This document shows, piece after piece, positions 27,861 to 37,339 of a stretch of 64,000 nucleotides of DNA (within the stretch, counting starts at the first letter, position 1; each line of letters starts with the position of its first letter). The notes beneath the pieces are model-generated. The model worked only from the letters and a program-made list of their open reading frames with translations, had not been told where the DNA came from and did no database searches. Origin of the DNA: Hymenobacter nivis (lineage in GTDB: Bacteria > Bacteroidota > Bacteroidia > Cytophagales > Hymenobacteraceae); the NCBI RefSeq assembly GCF_003149515.1, contig NZ_CP029145.1:1116001-1180000 (forward strand), given 5' to 3'. The translations under genes and the position numbers were made by a program.

Positions 27861-28712
27861 GGTCCGCTCAGAAAACGGGAAATATAGCGCGTTAAAGGCT
27901 GAGAAGAGGGGGTGGAGCTAATTGCCCGTTTCAAAACCCCCGAGTTGGAGGTTTTGCCCTATTTGTTTAATAACACCCATTCGTGGACGAGTTTCCTAAA
28001 CTATTCCAGTCCTACCAAGTGCCTATTGGCACTTGGTGCTGAGCATCTGGCAGGTGTTCACGGAAAGGAGCGTTAGAAGTCAATCAATGTAGGTGGCCGC
28101 AAAAGATATCTTGGTTAGTGCCCCTTGTTGAAAAGTGAGCGTAGCCAGCGCTCCTCCTTCTAAATCTCGCACTAAGAGTATATCCAAACTCTTCGTCTGC
28201 CCTAGCTTCTTCAACACCGCGCTTTTAGGCGCGCCCAACGACAAGAATGGGGTCAATACCGGGTCCGGTTGGGTGACGTCAAAGGAGGTCATGAAAACGC
28301 TGTAAGGGCCTTTGTAGTAAGAAAAGGTGTTCGCCCCATGGGTGAAACGAATCACTTTTCCACCCTTCAAGGGCGTGCTGGTTTTCGGGTACGGCGTGCG
28401 GCTTAACTTCTCGTAGGAGACGGTTTCCAGTAGCCCCGAGATAAACTCATCGTTGACAATCGTCGTTCGCGGCGCAGGCGGAGGAGACATGGCGCGGGAA
28501 CCAGTCGATACCAGTACACACAAGGCCAGTAAGCAGATGAATTGTCGCATGAGTGGCAAGTTTACGAAAAGGGTCATTTCATTTTCTCATTGATGGGTGT
28601 TATTAAACAAATAGGGCAAAACCTCCAACTCGGGGGTTTTGAAACGGGCAATTAGCTCCACCCCCTCTTCTCAGCCTTTAACGCGCTATATTTCCCGTTT
28701 TCTGAGCGGACC
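27861..28712. mobile_element. 852-bp unit with perfect 120-bp inverted arms and a passenger gene
   Basis: The left arm 27861-27980 and right arm 28593-28712 are identical inverted copies over 120 bp; each begins GGTCCGCTCAGAAAACGGGA from the outside. Between them is one gene for a small secreted protein (28080-28550) and no transposase. The outer 35 bp match the ends of the 314-bp element at 39621-39934, so both belong to one family moved by a transposase not present in the window. The unit separates the NtrC-like regulator from the exporter operon. Confidence 0.8.
28080..28550 (-). CDS. Small secreted protein, unknown (passenger gene)
   Basis: This 156-residue protein starts at the ATG at 28550, giving a clean signal peptide MRQFICLLALCVLVSTGSRA; a start at 28577 is also possible. 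The mature part has a repeated strand-like pattern (YPKTSTPLKGGKVIRFTHGA, then YYKGPYSVFMTSFDVTQPD) and LSLGAPKSAVLKKLGQTKSL. I do not recognise the family. The middle (GAPKSAVLKKLG) resembles the G-x-x-x-x-x-V-x-x-x-L-G turn found in BamE/SmpA-like domains, but this is weak. It is the only gene inside the inverted-arm unit. The motif GTTCACGGAAAGGAGCGTTA lies just past its stop. Confidence 0.6.
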   Translation of the reverse strand: MRQFICLLALCVLVSTGSRAMSPPPAPRTTIVNDEFISGLLETVSYEKLSRTPYPKTSTPLKGGKVIRFTHGANTFSYYKGPYSVFMTSFDVTQPDPVLTPFLSLGAPKSAVLKKLGQTKSLDILLVRDLEGGALATLTFQQGALTKISFAATYID

Positions 28713-28835
28713 ACCAGAACGTAAAAGTAGAGGTTGGCAGGTACTCGTCCCAACCCAGGCCACATAAACCGTGCAGCCCTCGGAAAATACTGAATTTCAA
28801 CCTGTCAGGCTGTCTTCTGCCCGTCAACCGATTTG

Positions 28836-28874
28836 AACTGTATCAGAACCGAACGGTCAACTGTATCAGAACCG
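28836..28874 (+). promoter_or_regulatory. Tandem 16-bp repeat upstream of the exporter operon
   Basis: AACTGTATCAGAACCG occurs at 28836-28851 and again at 28859-28874, 23 bp apart, about 130-170 bp before the HlyD-like gene. This is where an NtrC-like activator would bind. No clear sigma-54 promoter (GG-N10-GC) could be placed between the repeats and the start codon. Confidence 0.5.
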
Positions 28875-29003
28875 GTCGCTTGGCTAAAGCTGGCAACAAG
28901 GACTTAAAATTAGGCTGCTGATTAGCAAGGGTTTGTGATAGAGGCACCGTTCTTGGCACCTCCGGTCAATAGCTTTTTACTGCTATCCCCTGCGCCAAAC
29001 TGA

Positions 29004-30263
29004 ATGGATGTCCTGATACCGAAGAAAAAGTGGTCGTTTGTCACCCGCTGGTGGTGGCTGGGGGCGCTGGTGCTGGCGGGCACGGGCGCGGCCTACGTCT
29101 ACTGGCCCCAGCCGGGCCAGCGGTTGCACGTCGCGGCCAGCCGGCTAACCATTAGTCCCGTCACGCGGGGTACTTTTCAGGAATTCACGGCCATCGACGG
29201 GGTAGTGCAGCCGCTACGCACCGTGTACCTGGATGCGGCAGAGGCCGGCACGGTGCAGCAGGTGCTGGTGGAAGAAGGTACGACCTTGACGGCGGGCCAG
29301 CCCCTGCTGCGGCTGGCCAACCCCGACCTGCAACTGGAAATGGTGAACCGCGAAACGGCCGTGTACGACCTGATGAACAACTTGCGCAACACCCGCAACC
29401 AGCTGCTGCAAAACCGCATCCTGCGCCAGAATCAGCTGGCGGACATCGACTTCCAACTGGCCGAGGCCCGGCGGGTATTTGACACCAACCAGGTGCTGTA
29501 CGACCAAAAGGTGATTGCGCGGCAGGACTACCTGCAAAGCCAGAACGCCTACCGCTACCAGCTGCGCCGGCGACAACTCACGCAGCAGACCCTGCGCCAG
29601 GATTCGGTGGCCATGCTGCAGCAACTGGGCACCATGCAGGAATCGGTGCGGCGCATGACCAGCAACTTGGCCCTGATGCGGCGCAAGATGGACGACCTGC
29701 TGCTTCGGGCCCCGGTCGGCGGGCGGCTCAGCTCGCTGGCGGCGGAAGTGGGCGAGGCCAAAACCCGGGGCCAGCGCCTGGGGCAGATTGACGCGCTGGC
29801 GGGCGTGAAACTACACGCCGTGGTGGACGAGTTTTACATTGCCCGCATCGGAGCCGGTCAGGTGGGCGAAGTGGTGGTGGACGGCCAAGCGTATGCCTTG
29901 CGCGTGACCAAAATCTTCGCCCAAGTAGCCAAAGGCCTGCAAATCGACCTGGCCTTTACCGGTACCCCGCCACCAAGCCTGCGGCGGGGCCAGACCTTAC
30001 CCATCCGGCTGGCGCTGAGCGCGAAGGCCCCGGCGGTGCTGCTGCCCAAAGGCGGCTTTTACCAGCAAACGGTGGGCAACTGGGCGTTCAAGCTGGGGGC
30101 CGACGGCAGCCGGGCCCAACGGGTAGCCATCCGGCTAGGACGGCAGAATCCCGATTATTATGAAGTGCTGGCGGGCCTGCGGCCTGGTGATCAAGTGGTA
30201 ACGTCCAGCTACGAAGGCTATGCCGACCAACAGGAGCTGGTGCTGGACGACCGCCAGCCATAG
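29004..30263 (+). CDS. Periplasmic adaptor subunit of an ABC exporter (HlyD/MacA type)
   Basis: This 419-residue membrane fusion protein has one N-terminal membrane helix (WWWLGALVLAGTGAAYVYWP, about 15-34). It is followed by a biotinyl-lipoyl half (GTVQQVLVEEGTTLTAGQPL), a long coiled-coil hairpin (about 110-225: NLRNTRNQLLQNRILRQNQL to MRRKMDDLLLRAPVGG), the second lipoyl half (LLRAPVGGRLSSLAAEVGEA) and beta-barrel domains. It would connect the ABC permease to an outer-membrane channel, which is not encoded here. It is followed by the ATPase gene after 33 bp. The operon lies next to, and divergent from, the NtrBC-like pair. Confidence 0.9.
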   Translation: MDVLIPKKKWSFVTRWWWLGALVLAGTGAAYVYWPQPGQRLHVAASRLTISPVTRGTFQEFTAIDGVVQPLRTVYLDAAEAGTVQQVLVEEGTTLTAGQPLLRLANPDLQLEMVNRETAVYDLMNNLRNTRNQLLQNRILRQNQLADIDFQLAEARRVFDTNQVLYDQKVIARQDYLQSQNAYRYQLRRRQLTQQTLRQDSVAMLQQLGTMQESVRRMTSNLALMRRKMDDLLLRAPVGGRLSSLAAEVGEAKTRGQRLGQIDALAGVKLHAVVDEFYIARIGAGQVGEVVVDGQAYALRVTKIFAQVAKGLQIDLAFTGTPPPSLRRGQTLPIRLALSAKAPAVLLPKGGFYQQTVGNWAFKLGADGSRAQRVAIRLGRQNPDYYEVLAGLRPGDQVVTSSYEGYADQQELVLDDRQP

Positions 30264-30296
30264 GTGTTTTGCTAATTACTTGCCCTTAAAAGACTA

Positions 30297-30986
30297 ATGT
30301 CCATAATCAAGACCGAAAACCTGGAAAAGGTGTACCGCACCGAGGAGGTGCAAACCAAGGCGCTGAACCACGTCTCGCTAACGGTGGAGCAGGGGGAGTT
30401 CGTGGCCATCATGGGCCCCTCGGGCTGCGGCAAGTCGACGCTGCTCAACCTGCTGGGCCTGCTCGACGAGCCCGACGGCGGCAGCCTGCAACTGCTGGGC
30501 ACCGAGACCAGCCGCTACTCCGAGCGGCAGCGGGCCGAGCTGCGCAAGCGCAGCCTGGGCTTCGTGTTTCAGAGCTTCAACCTGATTGACGAGCTGACGG
30601 TGTTTGAAAACGTGGAGCTGCCCTTGCGCTACCTCGGCGTGGGGGCCCCCGAGCGGCGGCAACGGGTGGAACGGGTGTTGGAGAAAATGCAGCTGCTGCA
30701 CCGGCGCAACCATTTTCCCCTGCAGCTCTCGGGCGGGCAGCAGCAGCGCGTGGCCGTGGCCCGCGCCGTGGTGAACGCCCCGCCGCTGCTGCTGGCCGAC
30801 GAGCCCACCGGCAACCTCGATTCGGCCAGCGGCCACGACGTGCTGGGCCTGCTGACCGAACTGAACGAGGCGGGCACCACCGTGCTCATGGTCACGCACT
30901 CCGAGCACGACGCCCGGTACGCCCGGCGCGTCATCCGGCTGCTCGACGGACAGGTGGTGCTGGAAAACAGCCGCAGCCAATTTTAA
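30297..30986 (+). CDS. ABC transporter ATPase (LolD/MacB type)
   Basis: This 229-residue ATPase has all motifs of a MacB/LolD-type subunit: Walker A MGPSGCGKSTLLNLLG (about 41), Q-loop VFQSFNLIDELTVFENV, signature LSGGQQQRVAVARAVV (about 142), Walker B LLLADEPTGNLDSASG and the switch His in VTHSEHD. It energises the FtsX-like permease encoded 21 bp downstream. Its place between the adaptor and the permease marks a tripartite exporter for drugs, peptides or envelope components. It appears intact. Confidence 0.95.
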   Translation: MSIIKTENLEKVYRTEEVQTKALNHVSLTVEQGEFVAIMGPSGCGKSTLLNLLGLLDEPDGGSLQLLGTETSRYSERQRAELRKRSLGFVFQSFNLIDELTVFENVELPLRYLGVGAPERRQRVERVLEKMQLLHRRNHFPLQLSGGQQQRVAVARAVVNAPPLLLADEPTGNLDSASGHDVLGLLTELNEAGTTVLMVTHSEHDARYARRVIRLLDGQVVLENSRSQF

Positions 30987-31007
30987 CCGATTCCTCACCT
31001 TTCGGCC

Positions 31008-33368
31008 ATGCTTCCCTACCCACTGCTGCTCATTTACCGCAACTTCAAGCGGTTCAAAAGCACGTTCTTTATCAACCTGATTGGCCTCTCGACTGGTTTG
31101 GCCTGCGCGCTGCTCATCTACCTCTGGATAAGCGACGAGCGCAGCTTCGACCGCTACCACGCCCTGGACGGCCGGCTCTACCAAGTGCTGGAAAACCACC
31201 GCACGGCCGCCGGCATCGAGACCCAAACCGGCACCATACCGCTGCTGGCCGAGGCCCTGCGGCGGGAAATGCCGGAGATTGAATTCGTGGCCACCACCAC
31301 GCCGGTCCCGTTTTTCCCCGTGTTCTCGCTGGTGGCGGGCGGCCAGCACCTGAATGCCGTCGCCAAATACGCAGACCCGGCCTTCTTCCAGCTATTTTCC
31401 TACCCCCTGCTGGTGGGCACCCCCGCCACGGTGCTGCGGGACAAGCATGCCATTGTCCTCTCCGAAGCCTTGGCCACGAAGCTCTTTGGGTCGCCGCAGA
31501 ACAGCCTGGGCAAGACCGTGGCATGGCAACTGGCCGCCGATAGCAAGCAGACTAGCCTGGTGGCCGGGGTGTTCGCCAGGGTGCCCCGCAACTCGTCCGA
31601 GCAGTTTGACTTCGTGCTGCCCTTTGCCTCGTTCAAGGACCGGATGCAGATGGGCGAAACCATCAAGTGGGACGACGACGGCCCCTTCAACACCTACCTG
31701 GTCTTGAAGGAGGGGGCCGACCCCGCGCAGTTTCAAGCCAAGCTAGCGGGGTTGCTGAAAACCAAGAGCGCGCAGGCCCAGGCCCGGGGGCGCACGCTGT
31801 TCGTGCGGCCATTCGCGGCGGGGTACCTGCACGGCACCTACGAAAACGGCGTCGCCACCGGGGGGCGCATTGCCTACGTGCGGCTGTTCGCCCTGATTGC
31901 CGCCCTCATTCTGGTGATTGCCAGCATCAATTTCATGAACCTGTTCACCGCCAAGGCCTCGCGGCGGGTCAAGGAAGTGGGCATTCGCAAGGCCCTGGGC
32001 GCGAGCCGCGCCGCGCTGATGGGGCAGTACCTGACCGAATCGGTGGTGATGGCCTTACTGGCCCTGGTCGTGGCCGTGGGGCTGGTGCAGCTCGTGCTCC
32101 CGCAGTTCAGCGCGCTGACGGGCAAACCCCTGGCCTTGCGGTGGGAGCCGCAGCTGGTGGGGGCCGGCCTGGCCCTGGCGCTGGGTACGGGGCTACTGGC
32201 GGGCAGTTACCCCGCGTTTTACCTGTCGGGGTTCCAGCCGGCGGCCGTGCTCAAAGGCAAGCTGCCGACCCGGGCCGGCGACGTGTGGACGCGGCAGGGC
32301 CTGGTCGTGCTGCAGTTTACGCTCTCGGTGCTGTTCATCGTGGCCGTGGTAGTGGTCAACGCGCAGCTGGCGTTTGTGCAGCGCCAGCCGCTGGGCTACG
32401 ACAAGGCGCACGTGCTCCGCTTTGATACGGGCGGTAAGGCGGCGCGCCAGCAGGCGGCCTTTCTGGCCGAGGTGAAGAAATTGCCTGGCGTCATGCAGGC
32501 GTCCAGCGTCTTGGGCGGCTTCCTGGGGGGGCGTTACGTCACGGAGATGAGCTGGCAGGGGAAGCGCCTGCCCGTAGCGACGATGCTGGTCAACTACGGC
32601 CTGGTGGAAACAATGGGCATGCACTTAGTAGCCGGCCGCAGCTTTGCGCCGCAGTTCCGCGCCGACAGCGCCGCCGTCCTCGTCAACCAAACCCTGGTGG
32701 CCGGCCTGGGGATGCCGGACCCCGTGGGCCAACGACTCGACGGCGCCCGCATCGTGGGGGTGGTCCGCGACTTCCACTACGAGTCCCTGCACGAAAAAAT
32801 CAAACCCCTGCTCCTCAAACTCGACCCCCAGATTAACACGGTGCTGGTGAAGCTCCAGTCCAATGCGGAGCAGGGCACGATTGCGCGGCTTCAGCACCTG
32901 TACGCCGCCTACAACCCCGGCTTTACGCTCGACTACACGTTTTTAGATGCCGACTACCAGGCCCAGTACATGGCCGAGCGGCGAGTCGCGGTGCTCGCCC
33001 GCTACTTTGCCGGGCTGGCCATCCTCATTTCCGCCCTAGGATTACTGGGCCTAGCGGCCTTCACCGCCGAGCGTCGGCGCAAGGAAATTGGCATTCGAAA
33101 GGCCTTGGGGGCTAGCGAGCTGGGCATTGTCTGGCTATTGACCAGCAGCCTGACCAGGCTGGTTGTCGTTGCCATCGTATTGGCGCTGCCTCTGAGCTAT
33201 CTGCTATTGCAGCGGTGGTTGGAGGGCTTTGCCTACCGCGTGGCGTGGCAGTGGTGGTACTTCGCGGCGGCCGGAACGGGGGCCCTGCTCATTGCCTGGC
33301 TCACGGTGAGTGTGCAGGCCTGGCGGGCCGCCCGCCGCAACCCCGTGTTTAGCTTGCGGGCAGAGTAA
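31008..33368 (+). CDS. FtsX/MacB-like ABC permease
   Basis: This 786-residue permease of the long Bacteroidota type has two MacB periplasmic core regions and two FtsX domains. A first membrane helix (TFFINLIGLSTGLACALLIY, about 19-38) precedes a large periplasmic part. The first FtsX block (LFALIAALILVIASINFMNL and RRVKEVGIRKALGASRAALM, about 290-340) has three helices. A second periplasmic part follows, and a second FtsX block has LIGALGLLGLAAFTAERR-like sequence and RRKEIGIRKALGASELGIVW near 690-710. It works with the ATPase and adaptor upstream. There is no sign of damage, and the operon ends here. Confidence 0.93.
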   Translation: MLPYPLLLIYRNFKRFKSTFFINLIGLSTGLACALLIYLWISDERSFDRYHALDGRLYQVLENHRTAAGIETQTGTIPLLAEALRREMPEIEFVATTTPVPFFPVFSLVAGGQHLNAVAKYADPAFFQLFSYPLLVGTPATVLRDKHAIVLSEALATKLFGSPQNSLGKTVAWQLAADSKQTSLVAGVFARVPRNSSEQFDFVLPFASFKDRMQMGETIKWDDDGPFNTYLVLKEGADPAQFQAKLAGLLKTKSAQAQARGRTLFVRPFAAGYLHGTYENGVATGGRIAYVRLFALIAALILVIASINFMNLFTAKASRRVKEVGIRKALGASRAALMGQYLTESVVMALLALVVAVGLVQLVLPQFSALTGKPLALRWEPQLVGAGLALALGTGLLAGSYPAFYLSGFQPAAVLKGKLPTRAGDVWTRQGLVVLQFTLSVLFIVAVVVVNAQLAFVQRQPLGYDKAHVLRFDTGGKAARQQAAFLAEVKKLPGVMQASSVLGGFLGGRYVTEMSWQGKRLPVATMLVNYGLVETMGMHLVAGRSFAPQFRADSAAVLVNQTLVAGLGMPDPVGQRLDGARIVGVVRDFHYESLHEKIKPLLLKLDPQINTVLVKLQSNAEQGTIARLQHLYAAYNPGFTLDYTFLDADYQAQYMAERRVAVLARYFAGLAILISALGLLGLAAFTAERRRKEIGIRKALGASELGIVWLLTSSLTRLVVVAIVLALPLSYLLLQRWLEGFAYRVAWQWWYFAAAGTGALLIAWLTVSVQAWRAARRNPVFSLRAE

Positions 33369-33704
33369 TGATAGGCGAATAAGCTAGCCGCGCTGATTTT
33401 CTCAAAGGCAGGGCATTGGAGAATATCGCAGCGGGTAAGCGCGCCGCATCCACGTCTTATGCTCCATCGCAAAGGCAAGTAGCGCTAACCAGAGTGCCGC
33501 TGCTTGTTCCCAAAGGTAGCCAAACGCTCTACTCCGACCGTTTAGGAAAACGGTGGGTCGGCGTAAACGCACCGTTTGACGAACGGAGCAATTTCTTGGT
33601 ACATCTTGTAAAACAAATATTAAGCCTCCTTCGTCTACTGCGAAGCCTACTCTGTGTTCGTCGCCCACGAGATTTGCGACCGAACCAACCACTTACCTAC
33701 TGGC

Positions 33705-34907
33705 ATGAAAGCAATTATACCCGTCCTATTCGCACTCACCATTTCTCTATCCGCTTTTGGCCAAACCCCTTGGCCGACCCCGCGGTGGAAGGTCTCCTCG
33801 CCCGCCAGCCTGGGCTTGAACCAGGCACCGCTGACTGCTTTGGACCGGGCCCTGGCCAGCGGCAAGTACGGCTACATCGACGGCCTGCTGGTCATCCGGC
33901 ACGGCAAGGTGGGCTACGAGAAAGCGTACCGCCACGACTATGCCGCCATCTACCGGAAAGACGTCGCCAAGAAAAGCGCCTTGAACAGCAGCGACCCCGG
34001 CGGTCCCTACAACTACTTCAACCCGTGGTGGCATCCCTACTACCACGCAACGGACCTGCACACCCTGCAGTCGGTGACGAAAACCGTCACGTCCGCCATC
34101 ATTGGGGTGGCCATTGCCCGGCACGAGTTTCCAGATTTGGACACCCCGGTGCTGCGGTTTTTCGACACCACCGCGGTCAAACACCTCGACGGCCGAAAAA
34201 GACGGATGACGCTCCGGCACCTGCTCACCATGACGGCCGGCTTGGCCTGGAACGAGGACACCGTGCCCTACGCCGACCCCACCAACGACGGCAGCCGTAT
34301 GGAAGCAAGCCACGACTGGGTAAAGTATGTGCTGGATAAACCCATGGCGGAAGAGCCCGGGAAAGTATTCAACTACAACGGCGGCGCCACGCAAACGCTG
34401 GCGCACCTCTTTCGGGTGGCCACCGGCTACGATTTGGAAGAATACGGGGCCAAGCACCTGTTCCAACCGTTGGGAATCCGCCGGTATTATTGGAAACGCG
34501 CGCCGTCTGGGCTGGTGGATGCTCAAGGGGGACTGTACCTCGCGCAAAAAGACCTCGCGAAAATCTGCTACCTCTATTTACAAGCGGGCAACTGGCAAGG
34601 AAAACAGTTGATCCAGGCCGATTACGTGCACCAATCGGTCGCCCCGTTGGTGCGCGTTTCGCCCGGAGTGGCGTACGGCTACCAGTGGTGGCACCAGTCC
34701 TATGGGAAAAAGAGCACGGAGGTGGCCTGGCAGGGCAGCGGGTTTGGCGGGCAGTTTGCCCTCGTGTTGCCCCAGTACGACACGGTGGTCATCCTGACGG
34801 CCTGGAACATCCTGCCGACCATGCCCTACCCCACGGCGGCCCTGGTAATCGATTACATGCGCCGCGCCGTCAACGGGCCCACTAAAACAACCCGGGCGAA
34901 GCCCTAG
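33705..34907 (+). CDS. Secreted serine hydrolase of the beta-lactamase (class C/DUF) fold
   Basis: This 400-residue secreted protein starts at the ATG at 33705, giving a signal peptide MKAIIPVLFALTISLSAFGQ; the open frame extends upstream without family character. The catalytic S-x-x-K motif is SVTK in HTLQSVTKTVTSAIIGVAIA (about 105). The second motif region is FNYNGGATQTLAHLFRVATG (Y-N-G). The late GSGFGGQFALVLPQYDTVVI carries the third motif's Gly-rich strand. Such proteins are penicillin-binding-protein-like esterases or peptidases, with substrates that cannot be guessed. It is a single-gene unit. Confidence 0.88.
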   Translation: MKAIIPVLFALTISLSAFGQTPWPTPRWKVSSPASLGLNQAPLTALDRALASGKYGYIDGLLVIRHGKVGYEKAYRHDYAAIYRKDVAKKSALNSSDPGGPYNYFNPWWHPYYHATDLHTLQSVTKTVTSAIIGVAIARHEFPDLDTPVLRFFDTTAVKHLDGRKRRMTLRHLLTMTAGLAWNEDTVPYADPTNDGSRMEASHDWVKYVLDKPMAEEPGKVFNYNGGATQTLAHLFRVATGYDLEEYGAKHLFQPLGIRRYYWKRAPSGLVDAQGGLYLAQKDLAKICYLYLQAGNWQGKQLIQADYVHQSVAPLVRVSPGVAYGYQWWHQSYGKKSTEVAWQGSGFGGQFALVLPQYDTVVILTAWNILPTMPYPTAALVIDYMRRAVNGPTKTTRAKP

Positions 34908-35425
34908 CGAGTGGTGCAAGGCGCGAGGGCGAGGTCGCCTGTTCGGGCACTGGCAGGGTGCGCCATCGCGGCCGCGGCGCAGCCGGCGGGTCCAGGGCTC
35001 CTCTTTGCTGAACCGCGCGCCGGTCCAGCGGGCGGGCGCCGCTGCAGAGCCGGCGCCGGTTATTGCCGGCCGCTGGGGGTTCGGGTCCGCTGGGCCTAGG
35101 CCTGGCCGCGTTACCCCGCCCGCCAGCACGGGTTGCAGCCGGGCAACGGCCCGTTGGGGCATCTTTTCCAGCGCGGCTGGTCCGCCGAACCGGTGGACAC
35201 GGCCCGTTTAAAAATAGGAGCGTTTTCGTGGACGACAAGAAGGCTAGTGGGTTCGGCGCTCCAAGGACCTGCTACCGCGATAAAAGCCCCCACGGGGCGG
35301 CCGGTTATGCATCGTTTCCTTTTCGCCAGACGGACTGCTCTACTGGGTAGATAAACGTCTAACTTGCAGGAGTAAACAACCAGCATGGCGGGTGCACGGC
35401 CCTCCTCCTCAATCAACCCTTCAAC
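34908..35425. other. Intergenic gap of 518 bp, very G+C rich
   Basis: No supported gene. Open frames here are long only because of high G+C and show no signal peptide, motif or family likeness. There are no recognised repeats. Promoters of the S9 peptidase gene at 35426 should lie near the A+T-richer end, 35330-35420. Confidence 0.5.
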
Positions 35426-37291
35426 ATGACAACCAACGCTTGGCAACCCCTGCTCCTTGCCTTCCTGCTGCTCTGCGGCGCGGTTCCCGCTTATGCGCAG
35501 ACCAACCCAGCGAAACTACGGGAGGAAATCGTCGCCCTGGCCAGCATGGGGTATTGCCGCGGAGGCGATTACCTAGCTAATGGGAACGAAGTGGTATTTA
35601 TCTCTAACCGGAGCGGGTCGCCCCAAATCTGGAAAGTTGCCTCCGGGGGAGGAAAGCCGGTGCAACTAACGACGTTCCCGGACCCGGTTACGGCCATGGT
35701 GCCGTCGCCTACCCAGGACCTGATTGCGTTTCAGCTCGCCCCGGGGGGCGGACTGAATGCCCAACTTTACGTGATGAAGGGCGATGGCAGTGGGGTCAAG
35801 CAACTGACCAAAGGGGGCAAGACCAACAACTTTCTGGGTCCCTGGAGCAAGGACGGCGCCCTGCTCGGCTTTGGCTCCAATGAACAAAACCCCACCGGGG
35901 TGGACTTTTTTATCTACGAGGTGAGCAAAGGCACCGCTGCCTTGGCCGTTAAGAACAACGGAACCGGGGGCATCGCAGACTTCTCGCGCGACAAGCAGCA
36001 GGTATTGGTCACCCGGCTGGCCAGCCGAGGCAGCAATAATTTATCCCTGTATAACCTGGCGACCAAGGAGGAAAAACTCCTCACCCCGCACGAGGGCCCC
36101 GGCACCTTCTTCGGCCAAATAGCCCCTGCCGGGGACGTGTACCTGGGCTATAACAAGGACCGGGACTTACTAGCTTTTGGCAAAAGCAGCCCCGGCGGCC
36201 TGCAGCTGCTAGCGGAGCGGAAAGACGCGGAATTAGCTGATTTCAGCCTAAACCACGCGGGCACCACGGCCGTCCTGGTCTGGAACGAAAAGGGGCTCAG
36301 CAAGCTGAGCCTGTACGATTTGAAAACCAACAAGGAATCCCGGCAGCTGTCACTGCCGGTCGAATTGGTAGCGGACGTGGCCTTTTCCGCCAACGACCAA
36401 ACCGTGGTGTTTACCGGCTCGGGGTCCCGGGAACCGGCCAATATTTGGGTGTACACCGTGGGCCGCAATCAATTCCAGAAAATCACCGATAGCTCCCACA
36501 TGGGCGTGAACTTAGCGGCGCTGGTGGCCCCGGAACTGGTGGCGTTTCCCTCCTTTGACGGGGTGCCCCTCAGCGGCTGGCTTTATAAACCAACGACCGG
36601 CAAGGGGCCGTTCCCCACGGTCATCAGCTACCACGGCGGCCCCGAAGGCCAGTCGATTCCCAGCCTGAATCCGACGGCCCAGGCGCTCGTTAAAGAGGGC
36701 GTGGCCTTTTTCCTACCTAACGTGCGCGGCTCCACTGGCTTTGGCAAAACGTTTTTGAACCTGGACAACGGCGCCCTGCGGGTGAATGGGGTCAAGGACA
36801 TCAAAGCCGTTTCGGACTATTTAATCCGGGTCGGCATTGCCAAGCCCGGCGCCTTAGGCATCATGGGGGGCTCCTACGGGGGCTACATGGTGATGGCGGG
36901 CGTCACGCAGTACCCCGACATGTTTGCCGCCGGGGCTGACTTATTTGGTGTGGTCAACTTTGAAACGTTTTTTAAGCACACCGAACCCTGGATGGCCGCT
37001 ATTTCCACGGTGGAATACGGCGACCCCGCCACGCAGGCGGCAATGCTGCGGGAGTTGTCGCCGATTCACAAAGCCGACCTTATCAAAACCCCCTTGCTGG
37101 TGGAGCACGGCGCCAACGACACCAATGTGCCGGTGGTGGAAGCGGAACAAGTAGTGGCGGCGCTCCAGAAGAACAACGTTCCGGTGAAGTACACCCTGTT
37201 TCCGGACGAAGGGCATGGCTGGCAAAAAACCACTAACCGCATCACCTCCGTAGTGGAAATTGTGGACTGGTTTACCACCCGGCTTAAATGA
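35426..37291 (+). CDS. Secreted S9-family prolyl-oligopeptidase-like peptidase
   Basis: This 621-residue protein has a signal peptide (MTTNAWQPLLLAFLLLCGAV, then PAYAQ), a seven-bladed-propeller-like half (about 40-355, with FISNRSGSPQIWKV and similar TolB/WD-type blades) and an alpha/beta-hydrolase half. The triad is visible: Ser in MGGSYGGYMVM (about 482), Asp in EHGANDTNVPV (about 564) and His in FPDEGHGW (about 596). It resembles acyl-aminoacyl peptidases/DPP4-like enzymes of subfamily S9C and probably cuts peptides in the periplasm. It ends 48 bp before a strong terminator, and looks intact. Confidence 0.92.
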   Translation: MTTNAWQPLLLAFLLLCGAVPAYAQTNPAKLREEIVALASMGYCRGGDYLANGNEVVFISNRSGSPQIWKVASGGGKPVQLTTFPDPVTAMVPSPTQDLIAFQLAPGGGLNAQLYVMKGDGSGVKQLTKGGKTNNFLGPWSKDGALLGFGSNEQNPTGVDFFIYEVSKGTAALAVKNNGTGGIADFSRDKQQVLVTRLASRGSNNLSLYNLATKEEKLLTPHEGPGTFFGQIAPAGDVYLGYNKDRDLLAFGKSSPGGLQLLAERKDAELADFSLNHAGTTAVLVWNEKGLSKLSLYDLKTNKESRQLSLPVELVADVAFSANDQTVVFTGSGSREPANIWVYTVGRNQFQKITDSSHMGVNLAALVAPELVAFPSFDGVPLSGWLYKPTTGKGPFPTVISYHGGPEGQSIPSLNPTAQALVKEGVAFFLPNVRGSTGFGKTFLNLDNGALRVNGVKDIKAVSDYLIRVGIAKPGALGIMGGSYGGYMVMAGVTQYPDMFAAGADLFGVVNFETFFKHTEPWMAAISTVEYGDPATQAAMLRELSPIHKADLIKTPLLVEHGANDTNVPVVEAEQVVAALQKNNVPVKYTLFPDEGHGWQKTTNRITSVVEIVDWFTTRLK

Positions 37292-37339
37292 GCGGGGATA
37301 ACACCAGCCCAGCCAAAAGCCGGAAAGGTAGGTAAAACG

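Noticed and set aside
18341..28075. Integron-type cassette array with attC sites
   Set aside because: Genes face both ways, no integron integrase is present, and the GTTCA motifs lack paired simple and inverse core sites.
27984..28570. Split res site halves inside the inverted-arm unit (GAGTTTCCTAAAC and GTTTACGAAAAG)
   Set aside because: Similarity to the res-like sites covers only about 12 bp on each side, too little to claim.
30378..31349. A 323-codon antisense frame across the ABC ATPase gene
   Set aside because: It is the reverse shadow of a well-supported ATPase and permease; long because of high G+C.
33416..34339. A 307-codon plus-strand frame overlapping the serine hydrolase
   Set aside because: The other frame has a signal peptide and catalytic motifs; this one is Pro/Arg-rich shadow sequence.
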